A stretch of DNA of 40,723 nt, from NCBI GenBank assembly GCA_015487015.1, contig WFQP01000118.1, positions 1 through 40,723 of the forward strand. Direction: 5' to 3'. The notes under the pieces are model-generated. The model saw nothing but the letters and a program-made list of their open reading frames with translations, was not told the DNA's origin and did not search any database. The DNA is from Thiomicrorhabdus sp. (lineage in GTDB: Bacteria; Pseudomonadota; Gammaproteobacteria; Thiomicrospirales; Thiomicrospiraceae). Positions 7,331 through 18,116 of this stretch are shown here, piece by piece (the stretch's first letter is position 1; each line of letters starts with the position of its first letter). The position numbers were made by a program, and so were the translations under genes.

Positions 7331-8953
7331 ATGAAGCACCTTAAACAACTCTTTCGCATGATCAAAATCAACCGTGTTCTCACCTATTATCAAATTGATA
7401 AAATGGTGCTGACCGACACTAAGTACGCTTGGCTTATTTGGTTTAACATGGTGTTGCCGTGGAATTGGCGTGGTAAGTCATCTGGCAGTCGTGGCGAAAA
7501 TATTCGCTTGGCACTGGAAGAGCTTGGTCCTATTTTTATTAAGCTGGGGCAAGCGCTCTCTACCCGTAAAGATTTACTGCCACCCGATATCTCCGTCGAA
7601 CTGATTAAACTGCAAGACGACTGCCCCCCTTTTGATGCCGAACACTCCAAGCAGTTGGTTGAAGAAGCCTTGGGTAAAACAACCGAAGAAGCCTTTGCAG
7701 AGTTTGATACCGAGCCAATGGCCTCCGCTTCCATTGCTCAAGTACATGCCGCTAAACTGCATACAGGCACCGATGTAGTGGTGAAAGTGGTTCGCCCTGA
7801 CATCAAGCCCATTATTGAACAAGATGTGGCAATTATGTTTATGCTGGCACGCTTGCTCGAAGCCGCCGTTAAAATTGCCAAACGTCTCCACCCTGTCGAT
7901 GTAGTGGCTGAATTTGAAAAAACCATTTTAGACGAATTAGACATGATTCGTGAAGCTGCCAATGCTACACAACTCAGACGTAATTTTGAAGATTCTGACC
8001 TGCTGTATGTACCTGAAATTTACTGGTCACACACTGCAGAGCGCGTAATGACGATGGAGCGTATTTACGGTATTCGCATCAGCGAAACAGAAAAATTGAT
8101 GGAAGCGGGCATCTCGCTCACCAAGCTTTCTGCCAAAGGGGTGGTGATCTTTTTTACCCAAGTGTTTAAACACAACTTTTTTCATGCTGACATGCATCCA
8201 GGCAATATTTTTGTACTGCCCGACGGCCGTTATGCCGCCATTGATTTTGGCATCATGGGCACGCTCGATCCCGAAGACCAACGCTACTTGGCTGAGAACT
8301 TTTTAGCCTTCTTTAATCGTGATTATTTACGCGTTTCTGAACTGCACATAGAGTCTGAATGGGTTCCTAGAGACACGCGTGTAAATGAGCTAGAGTCTGC
8401 TATTCGCTCCGTTTGCGAGCCGATTTGGGACAGACCGTTAAAAGACATCTCTTTTGGTTTGGTGCTAATGCGCCTCTTTCAAACCGCACGACGCTTTGGT
8501 ATGGAGGTACAACCACAACTGGTTTTGTTACAAAAAACACTGCTCAATATTGAAGGGCTAGGTCGCCAAATGGATGATGAACTCGATCTTTGGGATACCG
8601 CCAAACCTTTCTTAGAAGAGTGGATGCATGACAGAATGGGGCCAAAAGGCTTTGTTAGAAACGTTAAAAGCAACCTCCCCTTCTGGATGGAGAACGCCCC
8701 AGAAATGCCAAGGCTACTTCATGCAAGCCTTAATAAATTGGCTCATGCTGATTTTGGCGGACAAGCGGAACAGATGGCGCGCTTAGAAAAACAAATCGCA
8801 GAACAAAATCGCGCACAACGAAATAGAACCATCGGCGTATTACTGATTGTCTTTGCTTTATTACCGGGAATCATTGATCAAGAGTGGATTAATGAAAGCA
8901 TGCTACAAGTCATTTTGGTGGTCATTGGTGGCTGGTTGATTGTACGGAAGTAA
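7331..8953 (+). CDS. ubiB: Ubiquinone biosynthesis ATPase/kinase-like protein UbiB
   Basis: UbiB is a membrane-anchored protein-kinase-like (ABC1/ADCK) ATPase needed for ubiquinone synthesis, probably helping extract lipid intermediates from the membrane. The 540 residues include the KxGQ motif (IFIKLGQALSTR), an alanine-rich loop MASASIAQVHAA in place of the kinase glycine loop, the catalytic FFHADMHPGNI and the metal-binding AIDFGIMG. Two hydrophobic helices close the protein (TIGVLLIVFALLPGI and the final MLQVILVVIGGWLIV). It is the last gene of the hslU-ubiB run. Confidence 0.96.
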   Translation: MKHLKQLFRMIKINRVLTYYQIDKMVLTDTKYAWLIWFNMVLPWNWRGKSSGSRGENIRLALEELGPIFIKLGQALSTRKDLLPPDISVELIKLQDDCPPFDAEHSKQLVEEALGKTTEEAFAEFDTEPMASASIAQVHAAKLHTGTDVVVKVVRPDIKPIIEQDVAIMFMLARLLEAAVKIAKRLHPVDVVAEFEKTILDELDMIREAANATQLRRNFEDSDLLYVPEIYWSHTAERVMTMERIYGIRISETEKLMEAGISLTKLSAKGVVIFFTQVFKHNFFHADMHPGNIFVLPDGRYAAIDFGIMGTLDPEDQRYLAENFLAFFNRDYLRVSELHIESEWVPRDTRVNELESAIRSVCEPIWDRPLKDISFGLVLMRLFQTARRFGMEVQPQLVLLQKTLLNIEGLGRQMDDELDLWDTAKPFLEEWMHDRMGPKGFVRNVKSNLPFWMENAPEMPRLLHASLNKLAHADFGGQAEQMARLEKQIAEQNRAQRNRTIGVLLIVFALLPGIIDQEWINESMLQVILVVIGGWLIVRK

Positions 8954-8959
8954 AAGAAT

Positions 8960-8981
8960 CTCCCTCTGTAAAAAGAGGGAG
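8960..8981. terminator. Possible terminator after ubiB
   Basis: An 8-bp stem CTCCCTCT/AGAGGGAG with a 6-nt loop follows ubiB and precedes the convergent proB stop. It has no clear U tract on either strand, so termination is uncertain. Confidence 0.45.
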
Positions 8982-9001
8982 GGAAAAGACAAGCTAAATC
9001 G

Positions 9002-10141
9002 TTACTGTTGTTCAGACTCACGCGATAACACCATATTATCGCCCTGCATTAAAGACTCCTCGCCTACATAGCCTAAAATAGATTCTACTTGGTCACAGGG
9101 CTTTCCTAGAAGCTGACGTAATTCTGATGCAGAATAATTGACCAAACCTCTTGCCACCTCTTGCCCTAACTCGTCGTAGCACACGACCATATCGCCACGT
9201 TGAAAATCACCTGTTTGAGAGACCACGCCAAAAGGCAGTAAGCTTTGTCCAGAATGTTGAATCATAGCCACAGCACTCTCATTTAACACCAAAGAACCTT
9301 TGACCTGTAAGTGTCCTGCTAACCATTGCTGATGCGCCGTTAAAGGCTCTAAATCAGGAACCAACAAGGTGCCCAATACATCCCCATTTAATAATTTAGG
9401 GAGAATATTCTTCTCTCGCCCCGAAGCGATCAGCGTAGCGGTGCCTGAACGTGCGGCACATTTAGCGGCCATCACTTTTGTATACATCCCCCCTTTGCCC
9501 AAGCGCCCCCCTTCTGAGCTAGCCATCGCTTCAATCTCACGACTGCTGACCTGTACCTCTGAAATCAAAGATGCCTCTGGATTCTCTCTTGGGTTTTCTG
9601 TGTACAGACCATTTTGATCGGTCAGTATCACAAGAACATCGGCTGAAATTAAATTGGCGGTTAAGGCGGCAAGGGTATCGTTGTCCCCAAAACAAATTTC
9701 GTCGGTAACGACAGTATCATTTTCGTTAATAATGGGGATAACATTGTATTTTAGAAGTGTTTCAATGGTACTTTTGATGTTTAGATAGCGCTTACGGTTG
9801 GAAAGGTCATCGTGCGTCATTAAAATTTGTGCGGTGTGTAGATCAAAGACTGAAAACTGAGATTCATACGCTTGAATCAATCCCATTTGCCCCAGCGCGG
9901 CTGCCGCTTGCAATTCATTGAGCGCCGTAGGCCTTTCGTGCCAACCTAAGCGCGTCATCCCTTCCGCAATGGAACCCGACGAGACAAGCACCACCTCAAT
10001 GCCTTGAGAATTAAGCATGGCCATCTGAGCGACCCACTGGCTTAATGCTTGGGTGTTTAGCCCCTTACCATCGTCGGTTAACAGCGCACTGCCAATTTTA
10101 ATGACCCAGCGCTTGGTTTTCTTTAGATCAGTACGATTCAT
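9002..10141 (-). CDS. proB: Glutamate 5-kinase ProB
   Basis: This enzyme phosphorylates L-glutamate to glutamyl 5-phosphate, the first step of proline synthesis. It has 379 residues, with an amino-acid kinase domain (WVIKIGSALL at 12-21, VLVSSGSIAEG near 52-62, INENDTV near 140, RLGKGGMYTKVMAA near 217) followed by a C-terminal PUA domain (from about residue 285). It is 13 nt downstream of obg, in the usual rplU-rpmA-obg-proB arrangement. Confidence 0.96.
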   Translation of the reverse strand: MNRTDLKKTKRWVIKIGSALLTDDGKGLNTQALSQWVAQMAMLNSQGIEVVLVSSGSIAEGMTRLGWHERPTALNELQAAAALGQMGLIQAYESQFSVFDLHTAQILMTHDDLSNRKRYLNIKSTIETLLKYNVIPIINENDTVVTDEICFGDNDTLAALTANLISADVLVILTDQNGLYTENPRENPEASLISEVQVSSREIEAMASSEGGRLGKGGMYTKVMAAKCAARSGTATLIASGREKNILPKLLNGDVLGTLLVPDLEPLTAHQQWLAGHLQVKGSLVLNESAVAMIQHSGQSLLPFGVVSQTGDFQRGDMVVCYDELGQEVARGLVNYSASELRQLLGKPCDQVESILGYVGEESLMQGDNMVLSRESEQQ

Positions 10142-10154
10142 CTAATCACCGTAA

Positions 10155-11261
<1,107 letters not shown>

Positions 11262-11299
11262 TCAAACACATAAGGGGGGGAGAATTATTTTATACAAAC

Positions 11300-11329
11300 A
11301 AAAACGCCCCGTCAAAGCGGGGCGTTTTT
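11300..11329. terminator. Bidirectional intrinsic terminator between rpmA and obg
   Basis: A 12-bp perfect stem (AAAAACGCCCCG/CGGGGCGTTTTT) has a 6-nt loop, with T runs on both strands. In the direction of transcription it ends rplU-rpmA and would keep ribosomal-protein levels of expression out of obg-proB. Confidence 0.9.
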
Positions 11330-11349
11330 AAATAAGCAGAAACTGAATA

Positions 11350-11607
11350 TTATTCAGAAACAATCGTTACGTAAGTACGTAATGGCTTACCTTTTGATAC
11401 AAATGCAACCGCACCGTCTGCTTTTGCAAACAATGTATCATCTTTACCGCGACCAACGTTTACACCTGGATGAAACTTAGTTCCACGCTGACGAACAATA
11501 ATGCTGCCTGCTGAAACTACCTCACCACCAAATGCTTTAACGCCTAGGCGCTTGGCATTGGAGTCGCGACCGTTTTTAGTACTACCTGCTGCTTTCTTAT
11601 GAGCCAT
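11350..11607 (-). CDS. rpmA: 50S ribosomal protein L27
   Basis: L27 sits near the peptidyl transferase centre, with its N-terminus reaching toward the tRNA ends. The 85 residues are complete: [16 protein letters not shown], the basic core [20 protein letters not shown], and the usual length. It follows rplU, and a GGACAA sequence precedes the ATG. Confidence 0.98.
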   Translation of the reverse strand: MAHKKAAGSTKNGRDSNAKRLGVKAFGGEVVSAGSIIVRQRGTKFHPGVNVGRGKDDTLFAKADGAVAFVSKGKPLRTYVTIVSE

Positions 11608-11677
11608 GGTATTGTCCTTTTGTTAACAGTGTTAGCCCCTACTCAGAGCTAACAACTGTTTTAAATTTCATTTATGG

Positions 11678-11992
11678 TTAAGCTGAAATTGTACCGATTT
11701 TAACTTCGGTATAGTTTTGGCGGTGGCCTTGCTTAGTCTTCGATCTGTTCTTACGACGACGGAATTTGATGATAGTCACTTTTTTGCCACGACCGTTTGA
11801 TTCAACAGTTGCGGAAACTTTAGCGCCTTCAACATAAGGTGCACCAACTTTAATGTCAGCTCCTTCACCCACCATCAATACTTCGTCAAACTCTACCGCA
11901 TCACCTGCTTCAACATTCAAAGACTCAACGCGTAATACTTGACCTTCTCGAACTCGATACTGCTTACCACCGGTTTTAATTACCGCATACAT
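11678..11992 (-). CDS. rplU: 50S ribosomal protein L21
   Basis: L21 binds 23S rRNA. The family start [14 protein letters not shown] lies at ATG 11992 with a GGGAG just upstream, giving 104 residues, the normal size. The frame extends 31 codons further upstream to 12085, but that part has no family similarity and overlaps the promoter region, so it is excluded. It is the first gene of rplU-rpmA. Confidence 0.97.
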   Translation of the reverse strand: MYAVIKTGGKQYRVREGQVLRVESLNVEAGDAVEFDEVLMVGEGADIKVGAPYVEGAKVSATVESNGRGKKVTIIKFRRRKNRSKTKQGHRQNYTEVKIGTISA

Positions 11993-12026
11993 GGAACTTC
12001 TCCCGGATTCTAAAATTCTGTTTTCA

Positions 12027-12032
12027 ATTATA
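12027..12032 (-). promoter_or_regulatory. Candidate -10 element for rplU
   Basis: On the minus strand there is a perfect TATAAT 35 nt before the rplU start. No good -35 is seen at 16-18 nt, where the region instead holds a CCGCC/GGCGG inverted repeat (12034-12055). Confidence 0.35.
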
Positions 12033-12248
12033 GCCGCCAATTGCGACAAAGGCGGAATTATATAGACTTTTAACACCAAGGTCAAAATAAATTAAACTTT
12101 TTATAGCCTACGCTTCCGATAGGAATGTAATAAAAAAGATCTTTTAGCACTCAAGCGCATGAAAACACTGGCGTCACTTCATTATTCGTACTAAAATTAG
12201 TTTTTTCTCTGTATGGCCAAATGGGTTAAAACCCATAATGATCTCATA

Positions 12249-13214
12249 ATGACTTTATCCGAAATCCAATCTCTTGTTCAAAATGACATTCAAGCTGTTG
12301 ATCAGCTTATTTTAAAACGTCTTGCGTCTGATGTAGTGCTCATCAACCAAATTGGCCACTACATTATTAATAGCGGCGGAAAGCGTTTGAGGCCGTTACT
12401 GGTTTTATTGTCAGCACGTGCCTGTGGTTATCAAGGAACAGATCATTGTTTAATGGCTGCTGTAATTGAGTTCATTCATACCTCTACCCTGCTTCATGAT
12501 GATGTCGTAGATGAGTCGGATACGCGTCGTGGTAACCAAACAGCAAACGATGTTTGGGGAAATGCCGCCAGTATTTTAGTGGGGGATTTTCTCTACTCAA
12601 GATCTTTTGAAATGATGGTTGAGCCAGGCAATATTCGTATTATGCAGGTCATGTCCGAAGCAACCAATGTGATTGCCGAAGGTGAAGTGTTACAGCTTCT
12701 CAACTGTCATGATGCCAACACCACCAAAGAGCGTTACATGGAGGTTATTCACCGTAAAACAGCCAAGCTCTTTGAAGCCGCCACCCAAATGGGACCAATA
12801 CTGGCAAACAAGCCAGGGCTCGAAACTGCATTTATTCATTACGGCCGCCATTTAGGTGCCGCCTTCCAGTTAATTGATGATGTACTAGATTACACCGCTG
12901 ATGAAACGGAACTAGGCAAGAATGTTGGAGACGATTTGGCAGAAGGGAAGCCGACTCTTCCGTTAATATACAGCTTAGAAAATGGTTCAGATGAAGAAAA
13001 AGCAATCATTCGTCGAGCCATTGAATCAGAGGGCGCCTCCTTACTTAAAGAAGTGACTCAAATTATTGAACGCTCTGGTGCCATTGACTACACTAAACAC
13101 ATTGCACAGCAAGAAGCTGATTTAGCAAAGTCGGCACTCAAGCCCCTCCCCGAGAGTCAGCTAAAAGTTGCTTTATGCGCCTTAGCCGATTTAGCGGTCA
13201 ATCGCTCACATTAA
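12249..13214 (+). CDS. ispB: Octaprenyl diphosphate synthase (all-trans polyprenyl synthase)
   Basis: This trans-prenyltransferase elongates FPP with IPP units to make the side chain of ubiquinone, linking it to the ubi genes nearby. It has the first aspartate-rich motif LLHDDVVDESDTRRG, the second QLIDDVLDY, and the substrate-binding GGKRLRPLL. The frame is open from ATG 12213, but E. coli IspB aligns from the MTLSEIQ start at 12249, giving 321 residues; neither start has a strong ribosome binding site. Chain length (C40) is inferred from the family. It is transcribed divergently from rplU. Confidence 0.94.
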   Translation: MTLSEIQSLVQNDIQAVDQLILKRLASDVVLINQIGHYIINSGGKRLRPLLVLLSARACGYQGTDHCLMAAVIEFIHTSTLLHDDVVDESDTRRGNQTANDVWGNAASILVGDFLYSRSFEMMVEPGNIRIMQVMSEATNVIAEGEVLQLLNCHDANTTKERYMEVIHRKTAKLFEAATQMGPILANKPGLETAFIHYGRHLGAAFQLIDDVLDYTADETELGKNVGDDLAEGKPTLPLIYSLENGSDEEKAIIRRAIESEGASLLKEVTQIIERSGAIDYTKHIAQQEADLAKSALKPLPESQLKVALCALADLAVNRSH

Positions 13215-13242
13215 ATACTGAGCTTCCAAATAAAAAATAGAG

Positions 13243-13857
13243 TTACCGCACCTTTCTGCGCTTAGTTTTATTTTTGACGTGCGCTTCATAAGCTTGCTGA
13301 ACTCGCTCCTTCTCTTCTTCAGCTAACGCAGCATTCATTTTTGCCTCAGCCTCTTCTTGTAACTCTTGATGATAACGACGATAGAGCTCTAAATTCACCA
13401 ACTTTGTTTTGCTCCAATCGACTCGTCGCATAATCCAACGAATCAAAAAACGAATCACATGGCATTGATCCAAGCTACAGTAAAGTAATTCAGGCTTCGG
13501 ACGTATTCCATGCATTCGCTCTACAATAATTAATTGCAACTCTCTATCTGCTCTAACTCGAATAAACCCAGTATTTTCATCATCAAAACTTGTACTGTAA
13601 AAAATACGAATCACTTGGCTCATACTAAAAATCGCTTTAGCAAGAATGGTTGACTCTTTTTTGCCATTTTGACCAACGGTATAAATAAAAATATTTTGAG
13701 ACATGATTTGCTTAAAAAACAAATCCACTTCATCAAATTGAATTTCTTGATTTAATCGTGATTTATCTAACTGCTCAAGCTGAATTTCAGCCGAGCGTTT
13801 CTCAAGCAATTTAATAAAATATCGCGCAGAAGGGGAAATCGGTTTTGGATTATGCAT
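13243..13857 (-). CDS. Conserved-looking protein of unknown function, helical
   Basis: I do not recognise this 204-residue protein. It has a basic, helix-rich character. A mixed alpha/beta centre (about 50-135) includes FIYTVGQNGKKES and a run ending ELLYCSLDQCHVIRFLIRWIMRRV, and a long charged coiled-coil-like tail (from 150, rich in E, A, K) ends in basic KNKTKRRKVR. There is no signal peptide. It is downstream of, and on the same strand as, the GGDEF-EAL gene, 106 nt away. A 6-bp hairpin (13864-13883) covers the AGAGGT ribosome binding site. A nucleic-acid or ribosome-binding role is conceivable from charge only. Confidence 0.75.
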   Translation of the reverse strand: MHNPKPISPSARYFIKLLEKRSAEIQLEQLDKSRLNQEIQFDEVDLFFKQIMSQNIFIYTVGQNGKKESTILAKAIFSMSQVIRIFYSTSFDDENTGFIRVRADRELQLIIVERMHGIRPKPELLYCSLDQCHVIRFLIRWIMRRVDWSKTKLVNLELYRRYHQELQEEAEAKMNAALAEEEKERVQQAYEAHVKNKTKRRKVR

Positions 13858-13863
13858 GTATAA

Positions 13864-13883
13864 ATACCTCTATGAATAGGTAT
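13864..13883 (-). promoter_or_regulatory. Hairpin over the ribosome binding site of the 204-aa gene
   Basis: ATACCT and AGGTAT form a 6-bp stem with an 8-nt loop. The 3' arm contains the GAGG-type ribosome binding site 7-8 nt before the ATG at 13857, so folding would hide it. Confidence 0.4.
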
Positions 13884-13963
13884 CGGCCGATTTTAAAAAA
13901 GTTGAATCCCTTTGGTGCCTTTTATCGTACAAAGACACCTATTTTAAAATAGACAGTGCAGTG

Positions 13964-16027
13964 TTATACATTATCCCTTAAAAAGACCTCAAATTCATCG
14001 GCAGGCAAGGGACGGCTTAATAAATAACCTTGAACGTACTCACAGCCCTGAGCACGCAAAAATGTAAGCTGAGCATCTGTTTCAACCCCTTCTGCAACTA
14101 CATCTAATCCCAGCTTATCTGCCAACAAGATTACCACTTCAACAATGGCAGCATCATCTGAATTTGGGGTTAAGTCCATAATAAAAGAACGATCAATTTT
14201 AAGAGTATTCATTGGAAACTGCTTTAAATACCCTAAAGAGGAGTACCCTGTTCCAAAATCATCAATCGCCAATCTTAAACGACAGTCTCTAAAGTCCTTC
14301 ATGGTTTGCAGAGCCTTCTCTACATTTTCCATAACGCAACTCTCGGTGATTTCAAGTTCAATATTTTTCGGATCAAGCTGAAAAGTATCTAATGTATTTT
14401 GAATCGTTCTTAATAAATTTTCGGATTTAAATTGCTTAGCAGACAAATTAACCGCAACCACAAGCTTATCATCATACTTTTTAACCCACTCTGCCGTAGC
14501 ACGACAAGCTTCTTGTAAAATCCACTCTCCTAAAGAGATAATTAAACCACTCTCTTCGGCCAGAGGAATAAATTTATCTGGTGGAATCAATCCCTTTTCA
14601 GGGTGAATCCAACGAACGAGCGCTTCCATTCCCGTAATTTTATTCGTGGCTAAAGAAATTTTAGGCTGATAATACAGGGTAAACTGCTGATTAAGAATGG
14701 CATGACGCATTTCCTCTTCCATTTCTAATTGCTCAAAAACGGCATCTTGCAACTCTTGACTGAAGTACTGGTAAGTATTACGTCCTTGCTCTTTCGCTTT
14801 ATATAAAGCCAGTTCTGCACGCTTAATAAGCCCATCGACATCTGCTCCATCACTTGGAAAAATAGAGACACCAATACTCGCGCCAATATTAATACTGTGC
14901 CCGCCAAAACAAAAGGGTTCCTGTAATGAGTCAATGAAGTTTTGTGCAACCACTGAGGCATCTTCTGCACTGCTTAATTCAGGCAGTAATACAGCAAATT
15001 CATCCCCCCCTAAACGAGCGACGGTATCTGACTCTCGCCCTAAGGTTAAAAAACGCTGTGCAATCAATTCGAGTAATTCATCACCCACATTGTGACCCAA
15101 TGAATCATTCACAACTTTAAAGCGATCCAAATCAATTAATAATACCGCAAGTAAGTGCTTTTCTCGCTTAGCAATCGAAACACCGACTGAAAGGCGGTCA
15201 TGAAATAGAACTCGATTCGGTAAGTGGGTAAGTGGGTCATAAAAAGAGAGTTCTTCCAGCTTTTCCTCAGCCTTTTTTTGATCCGACAGGTCGCTAAAAA
15301 TACCCACATACCCTGTCGCATTCCCTTCTTCATCCATCATGGCGTTAATCATTAACCACTTGGGGTAAATTTCACCATTTTTTCGTCGATCCCAAACCTC
15401 ACCACTCCAATGCCCTTGAGCTCTAATTTGAGCCCACATGGCTTGATAAAAATTGCGATCATGTCTTCCTGACTTAAGTACATTTGGATTTTTACCAATT
15501 AACTCTTCTCTCTGATAACCAGTAATTGTTTGGTATGCATTATTCACATCTAAAATCAGACCTTGAGCATCTGTGAATACTACGGCTTCGGAAGAGTTTT
15601 CAATTACTTTTTGCGCTAGGCCATAATTTTTTTCTAGCCACTTTACGTGTGTCACTTCCGTTAACATACATCCAATACCACAAACTTGATTCTGCGATGT
15701 TAACCAAGGGAATTTAATTAAAACAAAAGAGCGTAACTCTTCCTTAATGAAAACTTCAATCTCCTTTTCAAAAAAGTCTGATTGCTCAACAATGCCTTGA
15801 TCAATCTTGTTGACATCCTCTGAGGTATCTAATTGAAAAATATCCACTTCCATTTTTCCAATCACGTCTTGCTCTGTTAATTCAAATAGGTGGCAAAACT
15901 TTGAATTCACTCGCACAAACTGACCAGATAAGTTTTTAAATGCGGCACAAGAAGGGGAGTACTTTAGTACTGAATCAAGCAAAATGGAGTCTACTTTAGA
16001 TAACTCACATAAATCCAATGTCTGCAT
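13964..16027 (-). CDS. PAS-PAS-GGDEF-EAL cyclic-di-GMP signalling protein
   Basis: The 687-residue cytoplasmic protein has no membrane segment. Two PAS domains come first (about 15-120 and 135-250, the second with AVVFTDAQGLILDVNNAYQ and ending in a PAC segment GYVGIFSDLSDQKKAEE). A GGDEF domain follows (about 255-420), with intact RLGGDEF and an RESD inhibitory I-site 5 residues before it, then an EAL domain (about 430-680) with MEALVRW, ITESCVMEN, DDFGTGYSSLGYL, KIDRSF and VAEGVET. Both catalytic motifs look complete, so it could synthesise and degrade c-di-GMP in response to a PAS-sensed signal; which dominates cannot be read from sequence. Confidence 0.95.
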   Translation of the reverse strand: MQTLDLCELSKVDSILLDSVLKYSPSCAAFKNLSGQFVRVNSKFCHLFELTEQDVIGKMEVDIFQLDTSEDVNKIDQGIVEQSDFFEKEIEVFIKEELRSFVLIKFPWLTSQNQVCGIGCMLTEVTHVKWLEKNYGLAQKVIENSSEAVVFTDAQGLILDVNNAYQTITGYQREELIGKNPNVLKSGRHDRNFYQAMWAQIRAQGHWSGEVWDRRKNGEIYPKWLMINAMMDEEGNATGYVGIFSDLSDQKKAEEKLEELSFYDPLTHLPNRVLFHDRLSVGVSIAKREKHLLAVLLIDLDRFKVVNDSLGHNVGDELLELIAQRFLTLGRESDTVARLGGDEFAVLLPELSSAEDASVVAQNFIDSLQEPFCFGGHSINIGASIGVSIFPSDGADVDGLIKRAELALYKAKEQGRNTYQYFSQELQDAVFEQLEMEEEMRHAILNQQFTLYYQPKISLATNKITGMEALVRWIHPEKGLIPPDKFIPLAEESGLIISLGEWILQEACRATAEWVKKYDDKLVVAVNLSAKQFKSENLLRTIQNTLDTFQLDPKNIELEITESCVMENVEKALQTMKDFRDCRLRLAIDDFGTGYSSLGYLKQFPMNTLKIDRSFIMDLTPNSDDAAIVEVVILLADKLGLDVVAEGVETDAQLTFLRAQGCEYVQGYLLSRPLPADEFEVFLRDNV

Positions 16028-16103
16028 ACCATCCCCAATTAAAAATAATTAAAACTCTCATGCTATGATACCTACATTTTATACTCAATATTGAAATTAA
16101 ACT

Positions 16104-17462
16104 ATGCGAGTTACTCCCTATTTACTTTTCATATATGCACTACTCTTTATTCTGTCTGGGTGCTCTTCTTATGGCACGGTACACAATCAGAAACAAACAG
16201 GCCATGAACCAACGATACCCCCTAATTTTTCAATTACCTCTAAACTTAAATCTCGCCCAAGAGGCGAAATTACGCTCGCTATAGCTTTTTCTGGTGGAGG
16301 TACGCGTGCTGCAGCTCTTGCCTATGGCGTACTTAAAGAACTCGAACACACCACTCTCATCCATAAACAAAAAAACTACCGTCTCATTGATGAAATTGAC
16401 ATTATTAGTGCGGTTTCTGGCGGTAGCTTTATTGCCGCCTATTATGGTTTGCATGGCAAAAAAACATTTAAGAACTTTAAAAAAGCAATGTTACAGCAAA
16501 ATATTGAGGACAACATTATCACAAGTATCCTCAGTCCCTTTAGTTGGTTTTTAACCACAGGAAGAACTGAAATTGCCATCCAAATTTACAACAACACTCT
16601 CTTTAAACATGCCACATTCAAAGATTTGAACACACCTAATAGCCCACTCATTTTGATCAATGCATCCGACCTAGGCAATGGCGTACGCTTTTCTTTTGTA
16701 CAAGAGTATTTTGATCTCATCTGTTCAAACATCAATGATTACCCTATTGCACGCGCCGTTGCAGCCTCTGCCGCAGTACCCGTTGCCTTTAATCCTGTTG
16801 TTGTTCAAAACTTTCAACCTTGCGAAAACCATGCCCAACAAAAACTCCAACAAGCCATGAAGCATGCTCAACAAAATGACGACTTAAAACAAGCTGTAAA
16901 AGGACTAACGGACTATATTGACACCCAATACCCCTATTTACATCTGGTTGATGGCGGAATTACCGACAACCTTGGTTTACGTGCCATCTATGAGGCTGTT
17001 GAGCTCTCTGGCGGAGCACAGCACTTTACCAAGCGTATTGGTAAACCACCCGCAAAATGGCTTGCTGTCATTTCTGTTGATGCCTCAACTCAAGCAGCAC
17101 CAGAGTTTCGCCTTTCAAATAAGGTTCCCAGTATTACAGAAAGCATTGAAGCAATAACGGACATTCAAATACACCGCTACAATGTCAGCACTCTTAGTCT
17201 TTTTTCTGAAGCGCTTAAAAAATGGAGCATTGAACTCTCCACACCTAATCATCAAGTTACCCCTTTTTTTATTAAATTAAATTTCAATCAACTCAGCACA
17301 CCAGAGCTTCGAACTGAACTCAATCAAATTCCCACCAGCCTTTCACTGTCTGAGCCTGAAATAGACAAACTTATAAGTGCAGGACGCTCTTTACTTAGAA
17401 ACCACCCAAGCTTTCAAAAACTACTTAAAAGTATTAATGCAACACAAAAATTGAACCCATAA
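16104..17462 (+). CDS. Patatin-like phospholipase, lipoprotein
   Basis: The 452-residue protein begins with a lipoprotein signal peptide (LLFIYALLFILSGC, lipobox LSGC), so it is probably anchored to a membrane facing the periplasm. The patatin fold follows: oxyanion-hole glycines in IAFSGGGTRAAALAYGVL, the nucleophile serine in SAVSGGSF, and the catalytic aspartate in LVDGGITDNLGLR. The nucleophile elbow reads A-V-S-G-G rather than the textbook GxSxG, a form seen in bacterial patatin-like proteins. Substrate is unknown, but lipid acyl hydrolysis is the family activity. It is divergent from the GGDEF-EAL gene, with only 76 nt between them, and is followed by a terminator. Confidence 0.92.
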   Translation: MRVTPYLLFIYALLFILSGCSSYGTVHNQKQTGHEPTIPPNFSITSKLKSRPRGEITLAIAFSGGGTRAAALAYGVLKELEHTTLIHKQKNYRLIDEIDIISAVSGGSFIAAYYGLHGKKTFKNFKKAMLQQNIEDNIITSILSPFSWFLTTGRTEIAIQIYNNTLFKHATFKDLNTPNSPLILINASDLGNGVRFSFVQEYFDLICSNINDYPIARAVAASAAVPVAFNPVVVQNFQPCENHAQQKLQQAMKHAQQNDDLKQAVKGLTDYIDTQYPYLHLVDGGITDNLGLRAIYEAVELSGGAQHFTKRIGKPPAKWLAVISVDASTQAAPEFRLSNKVPSITESIEAITDIQIHRYNVSTLSLFSEALKKWSIELSTPNHQVTPFFIKLNFNQLSTPELRTELNQIPTSLSLSEPEIDKLISAGRSLLRNHPSFQKLLKSINATQKLNP

Positions 17463-17463
17463 A

Positions 17464-17489
17464 AAAAGCCCTTATTAATAAGAGCTTTT
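17464..17489. terminator. Terminator between the patatin gene and ssb
   Basis: AAAAGC/GCTTTT arms enclose the self-complementary CTTATTAATAAG with one mismatch, giving A and T runs on both sides. It serves the two convergent genes. Confidence 0.75.
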
Positions 17490-17527
17490 AAATAGATCAA
17501 ATTTTACACTATAGCATTAGGTACGAC

Positions 17528-18076
17528 CTAAAACGGCACGTCATCATCATCAAAATCATTTGGAGCATACGCAGGAGCTTTTTGTTGCGGTGCTTGCTGA
17601 GAAGCTGGTTGACCCATCGGTGCTTGGTTCTGTGCAGGTTGCTGAAACTGATTTTGTTGGCGAGGTTGCTGTTGACCCATAGGGGCTTGATTAAAACCTC
17701 CTTGATCAAAAGAGGTGTCGCCACCTTGACGGTTTCCACCTAACATTTGCATAGTACCGTCAAAACCACTTAACACGACTTCGGTGGTATAACGATCTTG
17801 ACCATTTTGATCTTGCCATTTACGCGTTTGCAACTTACCTTCAAGATACACTTGAGAGCCTTTTCTTAGATATTGTCCTGCAATTTCGGCCAACTTCCCA
17901 AAAATAGTCACACGATGCCACTCAGTCTTTTGTTGCTTTTGACCTGAGCTTTTATCGTTCCACTCTTCGCTGGTTGCCACACTTAAGTTTGCAATAGCAT
18001 TACCGTTAGCTGCAAACTTAACATCTGGATCGGCTCCTAAGGTGCCGACTAAAATTACTTTATTAATACCGCGCAT
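17528..18076 (-). CDS. ssb: Single-stranded DNA-binding protein
   Basis: SSB coats single-stranded DNA in replication and repair. The 182 residues comprise an OB fold (1-110: [63 protein letters not shown]), a flexible linker rich in Q, N, P and G, and the acidic tip DFDDDDVPF that recruits partner proteins. It lies downstream of the yajR-like gene, 40 nt apart on the same strand. Confidence 0.98.
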   Translation of the reverse strand: MRGINKVILVGTLGADPDVKFAANGNAIANLSVATSEEWNDKSSGQKQQKTEWHRVTIFGKLAEIAGQYLRKGSQVYLEGKLQTRKWQDQNGQDRYTTEVVLSGFDGTMQMLGGNRQGGDTSFDQGGFNQAPMGQQQPRQQNQFQQPAQNQAPMGQPASQQAPQQKAPAYAPNDFDDDDVPF

Positions 18077-18116
18077 ATATTTCTCTCTTTTCTTTCAAAA
18101 ATATTTTAAATTTAAT

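Noticed and set aside
11993-12085. N-terminal extension of rplU
   Set aside because: It is outside the L21 family length, overlaps the promoter region, and a good ribosome binding site precedes the shorter start.
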